Shown here: piece after piece, positions 9,292 through 18,673 of the stretch
Layout of the letters: the number at the start of each line of letters is the position of its first letter
Position numbering within the stretch: position 1 is the stretch's first letter
DNA from: Nostoc sp. HK-01
GTDB lineage: Bacteria; Cyanobacteriota; Cyanobacteriia; Cyanobacteriales; Nostocaceae
Assembly (NCBI GenBank): GCA_003990705.1
Contig: AP018319.1
Location: 1 to 64,000, forward strand
Reading direction: 5' to 3'
DNA length: 64,000 nt
Notes under the pieces: model-generated
What the model saw: only the letters and a program-made list of their open reading frames with translations
What the model was told of the DNA's origin: nothing
The model's database searches: none
Translations under genes and position numbers: made by a program

Positions 9292-9801
9292 ATGGAAGAA
9301 AATATTACAGTCGAAGAGGCAATTGAATTATTGTTTAACCATGAATCCATACAAGCAGCAATTCGTGCTGAAGATGAAGCTGCTTGCGATGTAAGTGCAG
9401 GACTTGATTGGGGTAATGATCGGGTGTTTGTTGCCTTTCTGAAAAATCCGGCATTATTACATAGGATGACAATACTACGTTTATCCCTCAACCGAGAAAT
9501 TCGTCAGATGCTACAGGGATGGAATCTGGGAGTGGGGGAAGAGAAAGCTATTGAAACTGCATCTACACGTTTATTGTCTCGTCTACAATTACCACAGCAA
9601 AAAGCTATTCCTTTCTTAGAAAGTATATTGATGCGTGATGATTTGTACTCCGAAGAATTGATTGGTGATCACCAAGTATTACAGGAATTGTTGAGTGTGC
9701 TGTACAACAATGAAGACTGGGATGCAATTGCAACTGTTGCCGGAAATGCAGTGCGTGAAGGTATCTTAATAAATGTTGAGTCATCTCGCTTAATAGCGTA
9801 A
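9292..9801 (+). CDS. Hypothetical acidic helical partner of the GNAT-like protein
   Basis: A 169-residue acidic, mostly helical protein. It begins MEENITVEEAIELLFNHESI, has a central KNPALLHRMTILRLSLNREI segment, and ends in a Leu-rich helical region. No known motif or membrane segment is seen. It is coupled to the GNAT-like gene (17-bp gap) and precedes the AIPR gene by about 185 bp. The tight pairing suggests a functional partner such as a regulator, antidote or substrate protein, but the sequence alone gives no mechanism. Confidence 0.6.
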   Translation: MEENITVEEAIELLFNHESIQAAIRAEDEAACDVSAGLDWGNDRVFVAFLKNPALLHRMTILRLSLNREIRQMLQGWNLGVGEEKAIETASTRLLSRLQLPQQKAIPFLESILMRDDLYSEELIGDHQVLQELLSVLYNNEDWDAIATVAGNAVREGILINVESSRLIA

Positions 9802-9985
9802 CAAAATTATATAGGGATACTCCCCTAAGATGGTAAAGGCAAAGTGATGTGCTTTTAACCCGTCGCTTTATTGTTTCTCAATTCTGATGTGCAGATCAAA
9901 GCTTTGAGTTCGCAAGGCGTGTCATTTGCTCCTAAATTTTGTATTCTTCTTTAATATCAGCTGCACTCCCCACACCCAAGAAACT

Positions 9986-11188
9986 ATGCCCAAGAATTGG
10001 ACATTAAAAGTAGACCAGTTCTTCAATGCAAACCCCCACTGCATTATCGCTACCGTTCACGTAGATTCGTTTCCCGCCGATCTGCCGCTAGAGCCAAATA
10101 TTCGAGAACCCAACCGTAAAAGCTCGACATACAAGCAAATCTACGACTCGTTGACAAACGAACCCGAAAAGTTCTTCGAGCGACATAGTGGAATTGTACT
10201 GTGTGCCAACAAGGTCAAGCCCAACAGTAAAAAGACCCAGCTAGAACTAGAAATTCTTGAGGCATCCGAAGGTGGTAGCGATGGCATTATCAATGGGGGG
10301 CATACAGTTTTAGCTTTTCAGCAGGCAAGAGAAAATAAGTACGACCTGAAGGGAGCCAGGGTAAAAGTTACAATCCACATTGGGCTAAGTGAGGATGAGG
10401 CAAAAGATATCGCCCTGGCATCAAACACTTCAGCCCCTGTAGATGCACGTTCTAAGGTAAACGCCAGGGGTGACTACAAATTCCTCAAGCAGTTTTTAGC
10501 CCAACTAGAGCGTGAGCAAGAAACCAAATTCCGCATTGCTTACTACCAAAACCAAAGTGGTGCGCCCAAGAGTCCGCAGTGTAACGTTAACCATTTAATT
10601 AAGTTGATGAACTGCCTGGACAGGAACAAATACAATCCCGACAGCAAAAGCAGAACTAAACACCCACCTGTTAGCAATACGCCATCCTTGAGTGAAGCTG
10701 AAAGGCAAAGGCTGTCGAAACTGTTGCCACTACTGCCCAAGGGTTTATGGATCGAGCAACGACTGTTTCAGATAATTGAGGAACATATCACCAAGCCCAG
10801 ACGAAAGGGAGTAGTTGACCTCGCATCAATCGACCCGCGCAAGAATACGCTGCTGCCAGATAGTCGATATTCGTTTGGGTTTGCTGCACCTGCTGATATC
10901 GCCATGCCCATTGTTGCCGCTTATCGGGTGTTTTTGGATGAGCAGTACAATTGGATTATTCCCTTTGATGAGTTCGCTGAAGATTTTCTACAACACCTTT
11001 GGAATAACTATTACAAGAAATACTTGGTGTCGGAGAAACTGGCTGGTAATACAGTTGGGAGTAAAATCTGCCGTAACCCTGTAATTTGGGATAACGTTTA
11101 CGTTTCAGCGCAGAACTACCTGAATCAGCAGTTGATTAAGATGGTGGGCTCAAACACCAAGCGTGAAGACTTGAAGCTGGTGAATTAG
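9986..11188 (+). CDS. AIPR-family abortive infection phage resistance protein
   Basis: Using the ATG at 9986 the protein is 400 residues; an upstream TTG at 9926 adds an unlikely hydrophobic leader. The centre carries the family hallmark GIINGGHTVLAF (about residues 113-124), followed by LSEDEAKDIALASNTSAPVD and KVNARGDYKFLKQFLAQLE, as in AIPR (PF10592) proteins. This family is linked to abortive infection against phages; the biochemical activity is not well established. It follows the GNAT pair on the same strand, making a small defence-like block next to the methylase-helicase. It appears intact. Confidence 0.7.
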   Translation: MPKNWTLKVDQFFNANPHCIIATVHVDSFPADLPLEPNIREPNRKSSTYKQIYDSLTNEPEKFFERHSGIVLCANKVKPNSKKTQLELEILEASEGGSDGIINGGHTVLAFQQARENKYDLKGARVKVTIHIGLSEDEAKDIALASNTSAPVDARSKVNARGDYKFLKQFLAQLEREQETKFRIAYYQNQSGAPKSPQCNVNHLIKLMNCLDRNKYNPDSKSRTKHPPVSNTPSLSEAERQRLSKLLPLLPKGLWIEQRLFQIIEEHITKPRRKGVVDLASIDPRKNTLLPDSRYSFGFAAPADIAMPIVAAYRVFLDEQYNWIIPFDEFAEDFLQHLWNNYYKKYLVSEKLAGNTVGSKICRNPVIWDNVYVSAQNYLNQQLIKMVGSNTKREDLKLVN

Positions 11189-11275
11189 CAGCTTTAACCA
11201 CTAAATTCTACAATCTTACCTGCTATGGCACTGGCTCAAAGTTGACCCAGCGATTGGTTTAGTTAAGTACTTCCT

Positions 11276-12280
11276 CTACGGACGATTACCGGAAGGATGC
11301 TGATGTCCCAAAATGGGATGGGGTGTGTAAGGTTCTTCTAAGAATTTGCGCTCTTCCTCAGAAAGCTCTAAATCAACAGCCTCAACAGCCTCTTTCAGAT
11401 GTTCTATCTTACTAGCACCAATGATGGGAGATGTTACTCCTGGTTGATGCAATAGCCAAGCTAGGGCAATTTGTGTGGGTTTAACACCTCTTTTTCCTGC
11501 TAATTCAACTACTCGCTCTACTACTTGAAAATCTGAATCTTGATAGTAGAGATTGTGAGCGAATTCGTCAGTTTTGGCGCGTAGTGTTTGCCCATAGTCT
11601 GATTTACTGCGATTTCCTGCTAAAAATCCTCGCGCCAAAGGACTCCAAGGAATAACCCCAAGTCCTTGATCGATTGCTAAAGGTATCACCTCTCGTTCTT
11701 CTTCTCGGTAAATTAGGTTGTAGTGATTTTGAATGGAGACAAAACGAGTCCAGCCGTTAATGTCTGCTGTATACAGGGCTTTCGCCAGTTGCCATGCAAA
11801 AACACTAGAAATTCCTAAATAACGTACTTTACCTGCTTTGACAATATCATGTAGTGCTTCTAGAGTTTCTTCAATTGGTGTTTCATAATCCCAACGGTGA
11901 ATTTGGTATAAATCTACATAATCTGTCTGTAGCCGCCGCAAAGAAGCATCAATGCTATCAAAAATATGTTTGCGAGATAATCCTCGGTCATTTGGCCCAT
12001 CACCGACTTTACCATGTACTTTCGTCGCAATCACAACCTGATCTCGTTGAGCAAAGTCTTTCAATGCTCGCCCGACAATTTCTTCACTCTTCCCTAATGA
12101 ATAGACATCTGCGGTGTCAAAGAAGTTGATTCCCAAATCCAAAGCCAGTTTGATAAATGGGCGACTTTCTTCTTCTTCTAATACCCATTCGCGCAATTTC
12201 CGAGAGCCATAAGTCATCGTACCTAGAGTAATCCGCGATACTTTTAGTCCAGTTTTGCCCAGATTTACATATTTGGTCAT
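11276..12280 (-). CDS. Aldo/keto reductase
   Basis: A 334-residue NADPH-dependent oxidoreductase with a TIM-barrel fold. The catalytic tetrad is present: Asp55 and Tyr60 (FDTADVYSLG), Lys87 (VVIATKVHG) and His128 (LYQIHRWD). The C-terminal cofactor-binding signature SPIIGASKIEHLKEAVEAVD is intact. It resembles the YajO/Tas-like cytosolic reductases that reduce aldehydes and ketones; the physiological substrate is unknown. It is a monocistronic chromosomal-type gene, with about 375 bp of upstream DNA (12281-12655) in which I see no gene. Confidence 0.9.
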   Translation of the reverse strand: MTKYVNLGKTGLKVSRITLGTMTYGSRKLREWVLEEEESRPFIKLALDLGINFFDTADVYSLGKSEEIVGRALKDFAQRDQVVIATKVHGKVGDGPNDRGLSRKHIFDSIDASLRRLQTDYVDLYQIHRWDYETPIEETLEALHDIVKAGKVRYLGISSVFAWQLAKALYTADINGWTRFVSIQNHYNLIYREEEREVIPLAIDQGLGVIPWSPLARGFLAGNRSKSDYGQTLRAKTDEFAHNLYYQDSDFQVVERVVELAGKRGVKPTQIALAWLLHQPGVTSPIIGASKIEHLKEAVEAVDLELSEEERKFLEEPYTPHPILGHQHPSGNRP

Positions 12281-12655
12281 ACTGTCTGCTCTACTTTTTG
12301 TTGAGATGTTGAGTCACGTTGTGTGCGATCTTGCTATAGCCGTTGAACAACGATTTACCTGAAGAATTGCTCTGCTATGAGCATGACTTTGCAAAAGTTA
12401 GCATAAATACTACTGTAAATCAATCAGAAAACCGGGGTTTAAATCCAAGATTAAGCATTGCACTTGGCAACTTTCTAGCTTAATCAGGTAATACTTTCAA
12501 CTTTTTTGCCAAAAACTATTACTATGATTGCGCTGTAGTAGTGATGGGACACCATATATTCCAGGACATACTTTTAGCCGCTCGCTTGACTTCATCAATT
12601 CACAATTAGATTTAAAATAGGAAATCGCAACACTGAATTTATAGCAGCGATATGG

Positions 12656-12835
12656 ATGGCGCGAACCTTATACTATACGCAGCGATCGCCTTCCGCTCGG
12701 AAAGTGAGAATTATCCTAGCCGAGAAGCAACTACCTTGCGAACTCCACCAAACCAAAAGGAGCAACTTACCTCAACAGCTTCCAGCCCTCTACCAATGGC
12801 ATTTGAACGATAATATGAGTAACCCTGTCGCTTAA
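12656..12835 (+). pseudogene. Glutathione S-transferase N-terminal fragment
   Basis: A 59-codon frame starting at ATG 12656 begins MARTLYYTQRSPSARKVRI followed by ILAEKQLPCELHQ. This matches the thioredoxin-like N-terminal domain of glutathione S-transferases, where the SP(F/S)ARKVRI helix binds glutathione. The homology fades after about residue 35 and the frame stops at 60 codons instead of the usual 200 or more, so the gene is a decayed 5' fragment. An IS element sits about 50 bp downstream and may have contributed to the loss. Confidence 0.6.
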
Positions 12836-12886
12836 AGGATAAGTGCCGTTTTATGTTTCAAGTGACAACCGCAATCGTGATCCATT

Positions 12887-14023
12887 AGACTTGTCCGAAA
12901 ATTTCAAAGCCAGACTGTTCAAAGCTTTGAGACAAAACTTTGATATTTGCGTCAAAACGTAATTACAAGGGGTTGAGATAGTTACTGATAGTTTAGAGGC
13001 ATAAAAATTAACTACTAATTTTCTAAATTATCTAGTTATTTCTAGTTGCTAATTTGGTAAAACTAAGCTACCTATTCTTAATCTAACCAAGCCACAAACT
13101 GTTAAGATAATCTGCTCGTGAGTTTCAAGTTTTAACCGAAATCTCTGTGAGGCAATCCGGAATATTTTGAGCAGACGTATTAAATGCTCAATAAATATCC
13201 GATTACTGGACAAAGCTTTATTTTCTTCCTTTTGCTGTTGAGTTAATTCTCTTTTTGGTTTCCTTTTATGAGGAGTAGTGATATTTTCGCCTCCTTGAAA
13301 GCCTTTATCACCCGCAAAAGGTTGCGATTTATCAAATTTTTCTTGAGATTTACGGAACAAATTTATATCTGCTGTTGGCCCAGGGACACCTATTTCTACT
13401 TCTACAATATCCTTAGCTTCTGGCATTCCAAACATTAGACTTTTCAGTGTATGTTGTCTCTTTTTACCAGAAAAATATTTTTGTTGCTCTTTTTGGTCAG
13501 AATCCCTATATATTGGCTGTTCTAAGCTATCGACTAATAGCCGAAAATCTGTTAATACTTCCTGAACAAAGAGTAAATCGCTTTCATTCTTTGAGACTTG
13601 TTCTAATAAACTAGCGGGTAAAATATCTCGTAAAATTGGTATCCAATAATGAAAAGTATCGTTAGCCTCTGTTTTAGATACCTCAAATAACATTCCTAAT
13701 ACTTGAAATGTTGGCATCTGTCTGAGATAAAATAGGCATAAACATATTTGTTCTTCGGTTGATAACTTTTCTTTGCGACCACCACCAGCCGCATTAATTC
13801 TTATTTTTTGTCCCTCTTGTTTGATTTTTATTTCTTGATGGCGTTGTCTGGCGCAATTTAGTAATGATTGTAGTTGCTCGTAACTAATCCCTAAAATTTG
13901 TTTTGTTCTGTGTGGATACTTTTGGATATAATCAAAAACCATAACTTATTCGGAAAAATGGTAGACACTCAACTTAACGTTTTACCATTTTTCTTTTCCT
14001 AAGTTAATATTTCGGACAAGTCT
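12887..14023 (-). mobile_element. Intact IS5-superfamily insertion sequence
   Basis: A 1137-bp element with perfect terminal inverted repeats (AGACTTGTCCGAAA at 12887-12900, TTTCGGACAAGTCT at 14010-14023). It is flanked by a 3-bp direct repeat, ATT (12884-12886 and 14024-14026), the expected target duplication. It carries one transposase gene on the minus strand. Intact ends, target duplication and an open transposase frame indicate recent insertion. Confidence 0.85.
13049..13942 (-). CDS. IS5-family DDE transposase
   Basis: A 297-residue transposase. The N-terminal half is a helix-turn-helix region (LSTEEQICLCLFYLRQMPTF, about residues 60-79). The catalytic half carries DDE residues in LVDSLEQPIYR, FAGDKGFQGGE and SSNRIFIEHLIRLLKIFRI. 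This arrangement is that of the IS1031/ISL2-like branch (DDE_Tnp_4 type). The frame is complete and lies within clean inverted repeats, so the element is likely active. Confidence 0.85.
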   Translation of the reverse strand: MVFDYIQKYPHRTKQILGISYEQLQSLLNCARQRHQEIKIKQEGQKIRINAAGGGRKEKLSTEEQICLCLFYLRQMPTFQVLGMLFEVSKTEANDTFHYWIPILRDILPASLLEQVSKNESDLLFVQEVLTDFRLLVDSLEQPIYRDSDQKEQQKYFSGKKRQHTLKSLMFGMPEAKDIVEVEIGVPGPTADINLFRKSQEKFDKSQPFAGDKGFQGGENITTPHKRKPKRELTQQQKEENKALSSNRIFIEHLIRLLKIFRIASQRFRLKLETHEQIILTVCGLVRLRIGSLVLPN

Positions 14024-14152
14024 ATTGGAGATGTCTGATTTATTGATGGACGGGTTGGATTAAATTGGTGGTTACATCTGTCATCTCTACTTTATCCAAT
14101 CAAATAATTTCAGAAATCAACCCGGATTCCTATATCTTTTTATGTTTTGGAA

Positions 14153-14908
14153 TTACGATAAAAAATCAATCACAATTTTGGCAAATTCAGCAGTATGACT
14201 ATAAAGAAGCCCATGTCCGGCTTGTTTAATAATTTTGAGTTCTGAACCAGAAATTTTGTTATTCAAAATATTACTATTTACAGGAGGAATTACGGAATCG
14301 CTATCTCCAGTAATGATTAAGCTAGGTGCTTTAATGCCTTGCAATAAATTACAGGTATCGTGAGTATGGTGCGCCTGTATTAGTCTGCTCAAACCATCTG
14401 ATTGACTGTGATAAAGTGAGGTTTTTTTGAAAAAATCTTCTGCTTTTTCCCGGTTATTAGAGATAGCTAAGTATGATTTTGGAAAAAGAAGATCCAATAA
14501 ATCTCCTTGATTATTTGGGTTGAAATCGCTACAATCTCCACCTGCCATTGTGCAGGATAATATCAATTTATTTAGCTTGCTAGAATGTCTCAAGGCAAAC
14601 TGTTGAGCAATCATACCACCCATACTGCCTCCAAGAACATGAGCTTGTGCTATTCCTAAAGCATTAAGCAATCCTGCTGCATCATTTGCCATATCAGCAG
14701 TCGTGTAGTTGTCTGTTGACTGACTTTTTGTACGTCCAGAATCGCGGTTATCAAACACAATGACTTGGTAATGTTTTGCCAGTTCATCAAGGAACACATC
14801 CCCCCAGTCCAAAAGGCTGAAGCTTAAACCCATAATCATGAGTAGTGGATATCCACTGCCTTTCACCTCGTAATAAATGCTAATATCTCCAACTTGTGTT
14901 TCTGGCAT
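14153..14908 (-). CDS. Alpha/beta-fold hydrolase
   Basis: A 251-residue cytosolic hydrolase. The nucleophile elbow is GGSMGG (Ser95), an oxyanion-region motif lies at MIMGLSFSLLDW (about residues 25-36), the acid is in GDSDSVIPP (about 200) and the histidine in AGHGLLYSH (about 232). It resembles the 3-oxoadipate enol-lactonase/esterase-like branch; the actual substrate is unknown. No operon partner is present, and the neighbouring DNA is an IS on one side and decayed genes on the other. Confidence 0.85.
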   Translation of the reverse strand: MPETQVGDISIYYEVKGSGYPLLMIMGLSFSLLDWGDVFLDELAKHYQVIVFDNRDSGRTKSQSTDNYTTADMANDAAGLLNALGIAQAHVLGGSMGGMIAQQFALRHSSKLNKLILSCTMAGGDCSDFNPNNQGDLLDLLFPKSYLAISNNREKAEDFFKKTSLYHSQSDGLSRLIQAHHTHDTCNLLQGIKAPSLIITGDSDSVIPPVNSNILNNKISGSELKIIKQAGHGLLYSHTAEFAKIVIDFLS

Positions 14909-15120
14909 TTGAACATCCTCTTCAGATAAAAAAATAGATTGACAAGATCACCCCATTTCTCGCCGAATAACAATTAACGCCCCTCCAAGGCCTGTCACCA
15001 ACAAATGGAACAAAGTCGAACATCAGATGTTCTGCCATATGGGTGTCCGCCGAGACAATTGGCAGGAGTGTGATATGCTTATCTACACTTCATACTACGC
15101 TGGATATTGGAGCAATATTA

Positions 15121-15278
15121 ATGACTATTTCAATGTACCAAGCTTCAATCCTGTTTCTATTCATGTACTCAACAATCTCATAGCCATTCTGGAAAAAAGT
15201 GCTACCTATGCAGAAACTAAAAAGATAGAGCCTTCTGTATTGCTCAATAGTCGTTTGTACCCAGATATGTATTTTTAG
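15121..15278 (+). pseudogene. DUF1993 fragment with a frameshift
   Basis: The start ATG at 15121 reads MTISMYQASI, the usual N terminus of DUF1993 proteins. It then runs out of frame to a stop at about 15181. The homology resumes in another frame as IHVLNNLIAILEKSATYAE followed by TKKIEPSVLLNSRLYPDM, then stops at 15278. Only about the first 50 of some 170 residues remain. Function of the family is unclear; this copy cannot be functional. Confidence 0.65.
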
Positions 15279-15289
15279 AGTGTGCAGCA

Positions 15290-15572
15290 ATCTCCAGTTT
15301 CCTTGTGCTATCACTCCCTCACCGGAAACCGCCACATCATCTGGGCAACCGCAACCGCCTCTCCCAAGGCGCGTATACACGACCTAACCCGACATCGCAA
15401 TCACAATCCTCTGCCACCTCGCCCACTCAAACCATTCTTTCACAACAGATTGAACCTGTGCGAATTCCGGTTTCCTACCTTCTTTACAAGCTGCAACAAA
15501 TACTGCTTCCGGTAACTTAACGCCTTTCCAAGTTCGCAATGCCTCTTTGAGATAAGCGATCGCACTGAGCAA
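15290..15572 (-). pseudogene. Degenerate copy 1 of a repeated small cyanobacterial protein
   Basis: A minus-strand frame encodes AIAYLKEALRTWKGVKLPEA, then VFVAACKEGRKPE and WFEWARWQRIVIAMSG, and hits a stop. Homology continues out of frame to about 15290 (VVYT, then a shifted equivalent of the GEAV...MM.RFPV end seen in copy 2). Compared with the copy at 17041-17280 it has one nonsense codon and one frameshift. The family is unknown to me; copies are interspersed here at 15290, 17041 and 22547, all on the minus strand and all starting at the same AIAYLKEA point. Confidence 0.5.
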
Positions 15573-15735
15573 GACAATTATTATGGCAGTCTAATTAACA
15601 GAGTTTCAACACTCAATTCACGGGACTTGTTCAAGCAATTGAATGATCTGGTCAGCACTACTCACACGCAGCGATTATCTTACAATCCGCTGCGAACACG
15701 TCGTACCTCAATCTTGATTTCAGAAGAAAGAATCA

Positions 15736-15957
15736 ATGCTGGCAGACCTGCATCACTTATTTGCCTGCGAGGTTGGGTGTAATAGCTTCCGCAGCAACAC
15801 TCCTTACTATGACTTTCCTGACTTTAAAGACGCAATACGTACTAAATCTGGCAAGTCCGAAGAGAACAAATTTGCGCCAGGCAATGGTAAGAAAGAGGTA
15901 GCACGAGCAACTGTTTACTTCTTATTATGCTGGTATAGAACATTGATTTCAGCTTAG
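15736..15957 (+). pseudogene. Fragment of an endonuclease I-like secreted nuclease
   Basis: The 73-codon frame contains DLHHLFACEVGCNSFRSN followed by a KFAPGNGKKEVARATVYFLL stretch. This matches the beta-beta-alpha-metal nuclease core of the endonuclease I family, where DLHHL and the RSN segment surround the catalytic site. The signal peptide, the N-terminal third and the C-terminal third are missing, so this is an internal fragment of a roughly 250-residue or longer secreted enzyme. Confidence 0.55.
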
Positions 15958-15973
15958 GACTGGGGTAACGACT

Positions 15974-17014
15974 ATGAAAATTTTACGAATTTTATTTTTT
16001 GTTAGCCTTGGCTACCTTCTTTCTACATTCCTATGGATTGCCCAAGCGAATGCAATGCCAAAGACGCTAGGCAAATTTCCTGTCTGCGAACCGTCCGCTG
16101 TTGTCCGGATTCCTTGTCCGAATTCTAATGGTGATTGTCTGTTAGTCGGTGATAATGAAATTAAAGAATCTCTTTTTGTGTATCCTATCAAATCAGGGAA
16201 TTTAGAGGCTAATGTCCAAACAGAATTAAGCTTAGAAGCGGCAGAAATTAGTGATATTGAGGCCATTACTAGGTTAGGCGAAAATCAGGTTTTAATTTTT
16301 GGTTCTTACAGTCGTAATACTAAGTGTGAGGTTAAGAAAAAACGTCAGAGATTTTTACAAGCCCAAGTACTCAACCAGAGCATTAAATCAACTAGCAACG
16401 CTATTCAAACGGACAAAATTAATTCCGAAACCCTATTTGTACCAGAAGTTCTCAAGAAAAATAAAATGCTTCAAGCCGTTGCTGGAATGATTGATGAGAC
16501 CGAAAAGTCAGCCAATCTTGCTCAAGCTGATCAACAAGCTTGTCAAAAGGCTAACGCCTTCAATGTCGAAGGGGCAGTAGCAGTCCCTTGGGGATCTCAA
16601 GCAGAAACATGGCTGGGACTACGCTCTCCACAGGCTTCAGTTGAAGGTAAAACTTGGGCTATCCTTCTCAAACTAAAAAATCTGAATCAATTCCAATTTG
16701 AGCAGGTTGTCTTACTGGACTTAGAGGGACGAGGCATTAGAGAATTAACTAAGAATGGAAATTTAATTTGGGGAATTGCAGGTGGGCCAGAGGATGACAA
16801 GAATAACTTTGTACTTTGGAAATTACCTATTGAGAAGTTAAAACCAAATGCAAAAGTTCATCCTGAAATTGTTCATGACCTTCCGACTTCATCTGAAGGA
16901 TTAGCGATCTCAGGAAATAAGGCTTACATTTTGATAGATGGAGATCGGGGAAACTCTGAGTCTAGTTGCCAAACTCCTGGAAAGTTTATAGAAATATCAG
17001 TTGCCTTGCAATAA
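15974..17014 (+). CDS. Secreted DUF3616-type protein
   Basis: A 346-residue protein with a clear signal peptide (hydrophobic residues 5-22, cleavage likely after AQANA at about 27). The mature part resembles DUF3616 proteins, which look like beta-propeller, esterase- or phytase-like extracellular proteins: ISDIEAITRLG (about 93-103), FNVEGAVAVPWG (about 196-207), LGLRSPQ and the final SSEGLAISGNKAYILIDGD segment. The frame is intact. It stands alone between decayed fragments, suggesting it survived in a degenerating region. The enzymatic activity is not known. Confidence 0.65.
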   Translation: MKILRILFFVSLGYLLSTFLWIAQANAMPKTLGKFPVCEPSAVVRIPCPNSNGDCLLVGDNEIKESLFVYPIKSGNLEANVQTELSLEAAEISDIEAITRLGENQVLIFGSYSRNTKCEVKKKRQRFLQAQVLNQSIKSTSNAIQTDKINSETLFVPEVLKKNKMLQAVAGMIDETEKSANLAQADQQACQKANAFNVEGAVAVPWGSQAETWLGLRSPQASVEGKTWAILLKLKNLNQFQFEQVVLLDLEGRGIRELTKNGNLIWGIAGGPEDDKNNFVLWKLPIEKLKPNAKVHPEIVHDLPTSSEGLAISGNKAYILIDGDRGNSESSCQTPGKFIEISVALQ

Positions 17015-17040
17015 TTCGTAAATGAGGATAAGTTTCACAT

Positions 17041-17280
17041 TTACTCCCCCACCAGACACCGCCGCATCATCTCCTGCAATTCAACAGCTTCACCGTCCGG
17101 TGTATACACGACCTCACCGGACATTGCAATTACAATTCTCTGCCGCCTCGCCCACTCAAAGGGAGCAACTAAACCAGACTTGGCCTGTTGTGCCTCCGGC
17201 TTTCTGCCCTCCTTACAAGCCGCCACAAACACAGATTCTGGTGACTTAATGCCTTTCCACGTCCGTATCGCCTCCTTCAA
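17041..17280 (-). pseudogene. Copy 2 of the repeated small cyanobacterial protein (most complete)
   Basis: Minus-strand frame of 79 codons: KEAIRTWKGIKSPESVFVAA, CKEGRKPE, PFEWARRQRIVIAMSGEVVY, TPDGEAVELQEMMRRCLVGE. It is intact where copy 1 is broken. Upstream in frame the residues AIAYL precede a stop, so the N terminus looks truncated at the same point as in copy 1. It may be a real short protein or the conserved C-terminal part of a longer one. It does not match a family I can name. Confidence 0.45.
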
Positions 17281-17355
17281 ATAAGCGATCGCTCAAGCAC
17301 AGAAATTCACCACAGCCGCAATCGCTCCCGTTTGTTTACCTTTCATGACAACAGA

Positions 17356-17562
17356 ATGGGTAAAATTTGGAAGAAACTGAGGTTAGTGGTAATTAATCCT
17401 ACAGAAAGTTTAGCATCTGTGATTATTCCAGGTTTATCCACAGAACAGAGGATAGATTATGGCATTCAAGGCTTAACAACTACTGGAACAATTTTTGCCG
17501 GAATTGCAGTGTTGATTAACTCTTTCTACGTGTCAATGGGTCTTTTTAGAATTTTTTCCTAA
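17356..17562 (+). CDS. Small hypothetical membrane protein
   Basis: From the ATG at 17356 the protein is 68 residues. The first half is soluble (KLRLVVINPTESLASVIIPG), the second has one hydrophobic segment (TTTGTIFAGIAVLINSFYVSMGLF). A longer frame from a TTG at 17332 is possible. It may be the truncated start of a larger protein. No family is recognised. The next 290 bp hold nothing I can identify. Confidence 0.35.
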   Translation: MGKIWKKLRLVVINPTESLASVIIPGLSTEQRIDYGIQGLTTTGTIFAGIAVLINSFYVSMGLFRIFS

Positions 17563-17855
17563 CATTATTGGCAAAAATATAACGGAGCGTCCGCATTAAT
17601 AAAGAAAATATAAAAATATTTTACTAAAGTATGCAATACTTGTTAAATTAAATGTCAGCCTTTCAGGCAAATCACCACAAAGCCAACAGGTGCAACTGCA
17701 TAGTTGATCAGGTCAAGCAATTTAGACTAAATCAATAGCATCTCCACATCAGGAATTTTGTATTGTTCTTCACGAAATTCTTGTCATATCTACTACAAAG
17801 AATTATTGAATTGTCTCATCAGCTTTAACAAAAAAATTACCAGTCACAATTAAAC

Positions 17856-18659
17856 ATGAAATCAATCACAGGTAAAACGGTTCTCTTAACAGGAGCATCG
17901 GGCGGTATTGGTATATTTATAGCTCGTGCTTTAGCGAAAGAACAAGCAACTGTAATTTTAGTTTCTCGTTCTGAAGGAAAATTGCAGAAAATATGTGCAG
18001 AAATCAATACTTTAGGGGGAAAAGCTATTAGCATTGCTTTTGATATTAGTAACTTGGGTGAGTTACCTGTTTTAGTTGATAAAATTCATGAGTTTACAGA
18101 ACAAATTGATATTCTCATCAATAATGCGGCAATTGAAAAATACCGGCATTTTCCAGATTACACTTTAGAAGATATTCAGTCTATACTAACTACAAATTTG
18201 CTATCAAGTATGGAATTAACTCGGTTAATTCTGCCTCAGATGATAGCACGTAATAGTGGGCATATTGTGAATATTGCCTCTGGTTCAGGTAAAAAAGGTG
18301 CGCCATATAACAGTGTATATTCTGCGAGTAAAGCCGGATTAATTATGTGGACTGATGCACTCAGACAAGAATTAGCTGATAGTCAAGTGAATGTATCAGT
18401 AGTTTGTCCTGGTTATACGGCTGCTGGAATGTTTGTTGCCTTTGGTTTACCTGCACCAAAATTAGCGAAAGTTTCTCAACCAGAAGATGTGGCGATCTCT
18501 GTTATCAAAGCAATTAAAAAAAATCAGCCAGAAGTCATGTTAGATGGCATTTTAACTAGACTTTTATTTTCTAATATTCAACTATTTCCAGAATTTGGCG
18601 ATCAAATTTTTCGCTGGATTGGTGTTAGAGAATTAAATAAAACTCGTGCTGAAAACTAA
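17856..18659 (+). CDS. Short-chain dehydrogenase/reductase
   Basis: A 267-residue classical SDR. The NAD(P)-binding motif TGASGGIG is at 12-19, NNAA at 89-92, and the catalytic triad is Ser142 (NIASGSG) with Tyr155 and Lys159 (YSASKAG). The C terminus carries a hydrophobic stretch (LLFSNIQLFPEFGDQIFRWI), as in SDRs acting on lipophilic substrates. The next gene, a GMC oxidoreductase, starts 14 bp downstream, so the two form an operon and probably act on related alcohol or ketone substrates. The substrate is unknown. Confidence 0.85.
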   Translation: MKSITGKTVLLTGASGGIGIFIARALAKEQATVILVSRSEGKLQKICAEINTLGGKAISIAFDISNLGELPVLVDKIHEFTEQIDILINNAAIEKYRHFPDYTLEDIQSILTTNLLSSMELTRLILPQMIARNSGHIVNIASGSGKKGAPYNSVYSASKAGLIMWTDALRQELADSQVNVSVVCPGYTAAGMFVAFGLPAPKLAKVSQPEDVAISVIKAIKKNQPEVMLDGILTRLLFSNIQLFPEFGDQIFRWIGVRELNKTRAEN

Positions 18660-18673
18660 ATAAGGATACAAAA

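Noticed and set aside
9120-9491. 123-codon minus-strand frame across the GNAT pair
   Set aside because: It overlaps both genes of the pair on the opposite strand and shows no motif.
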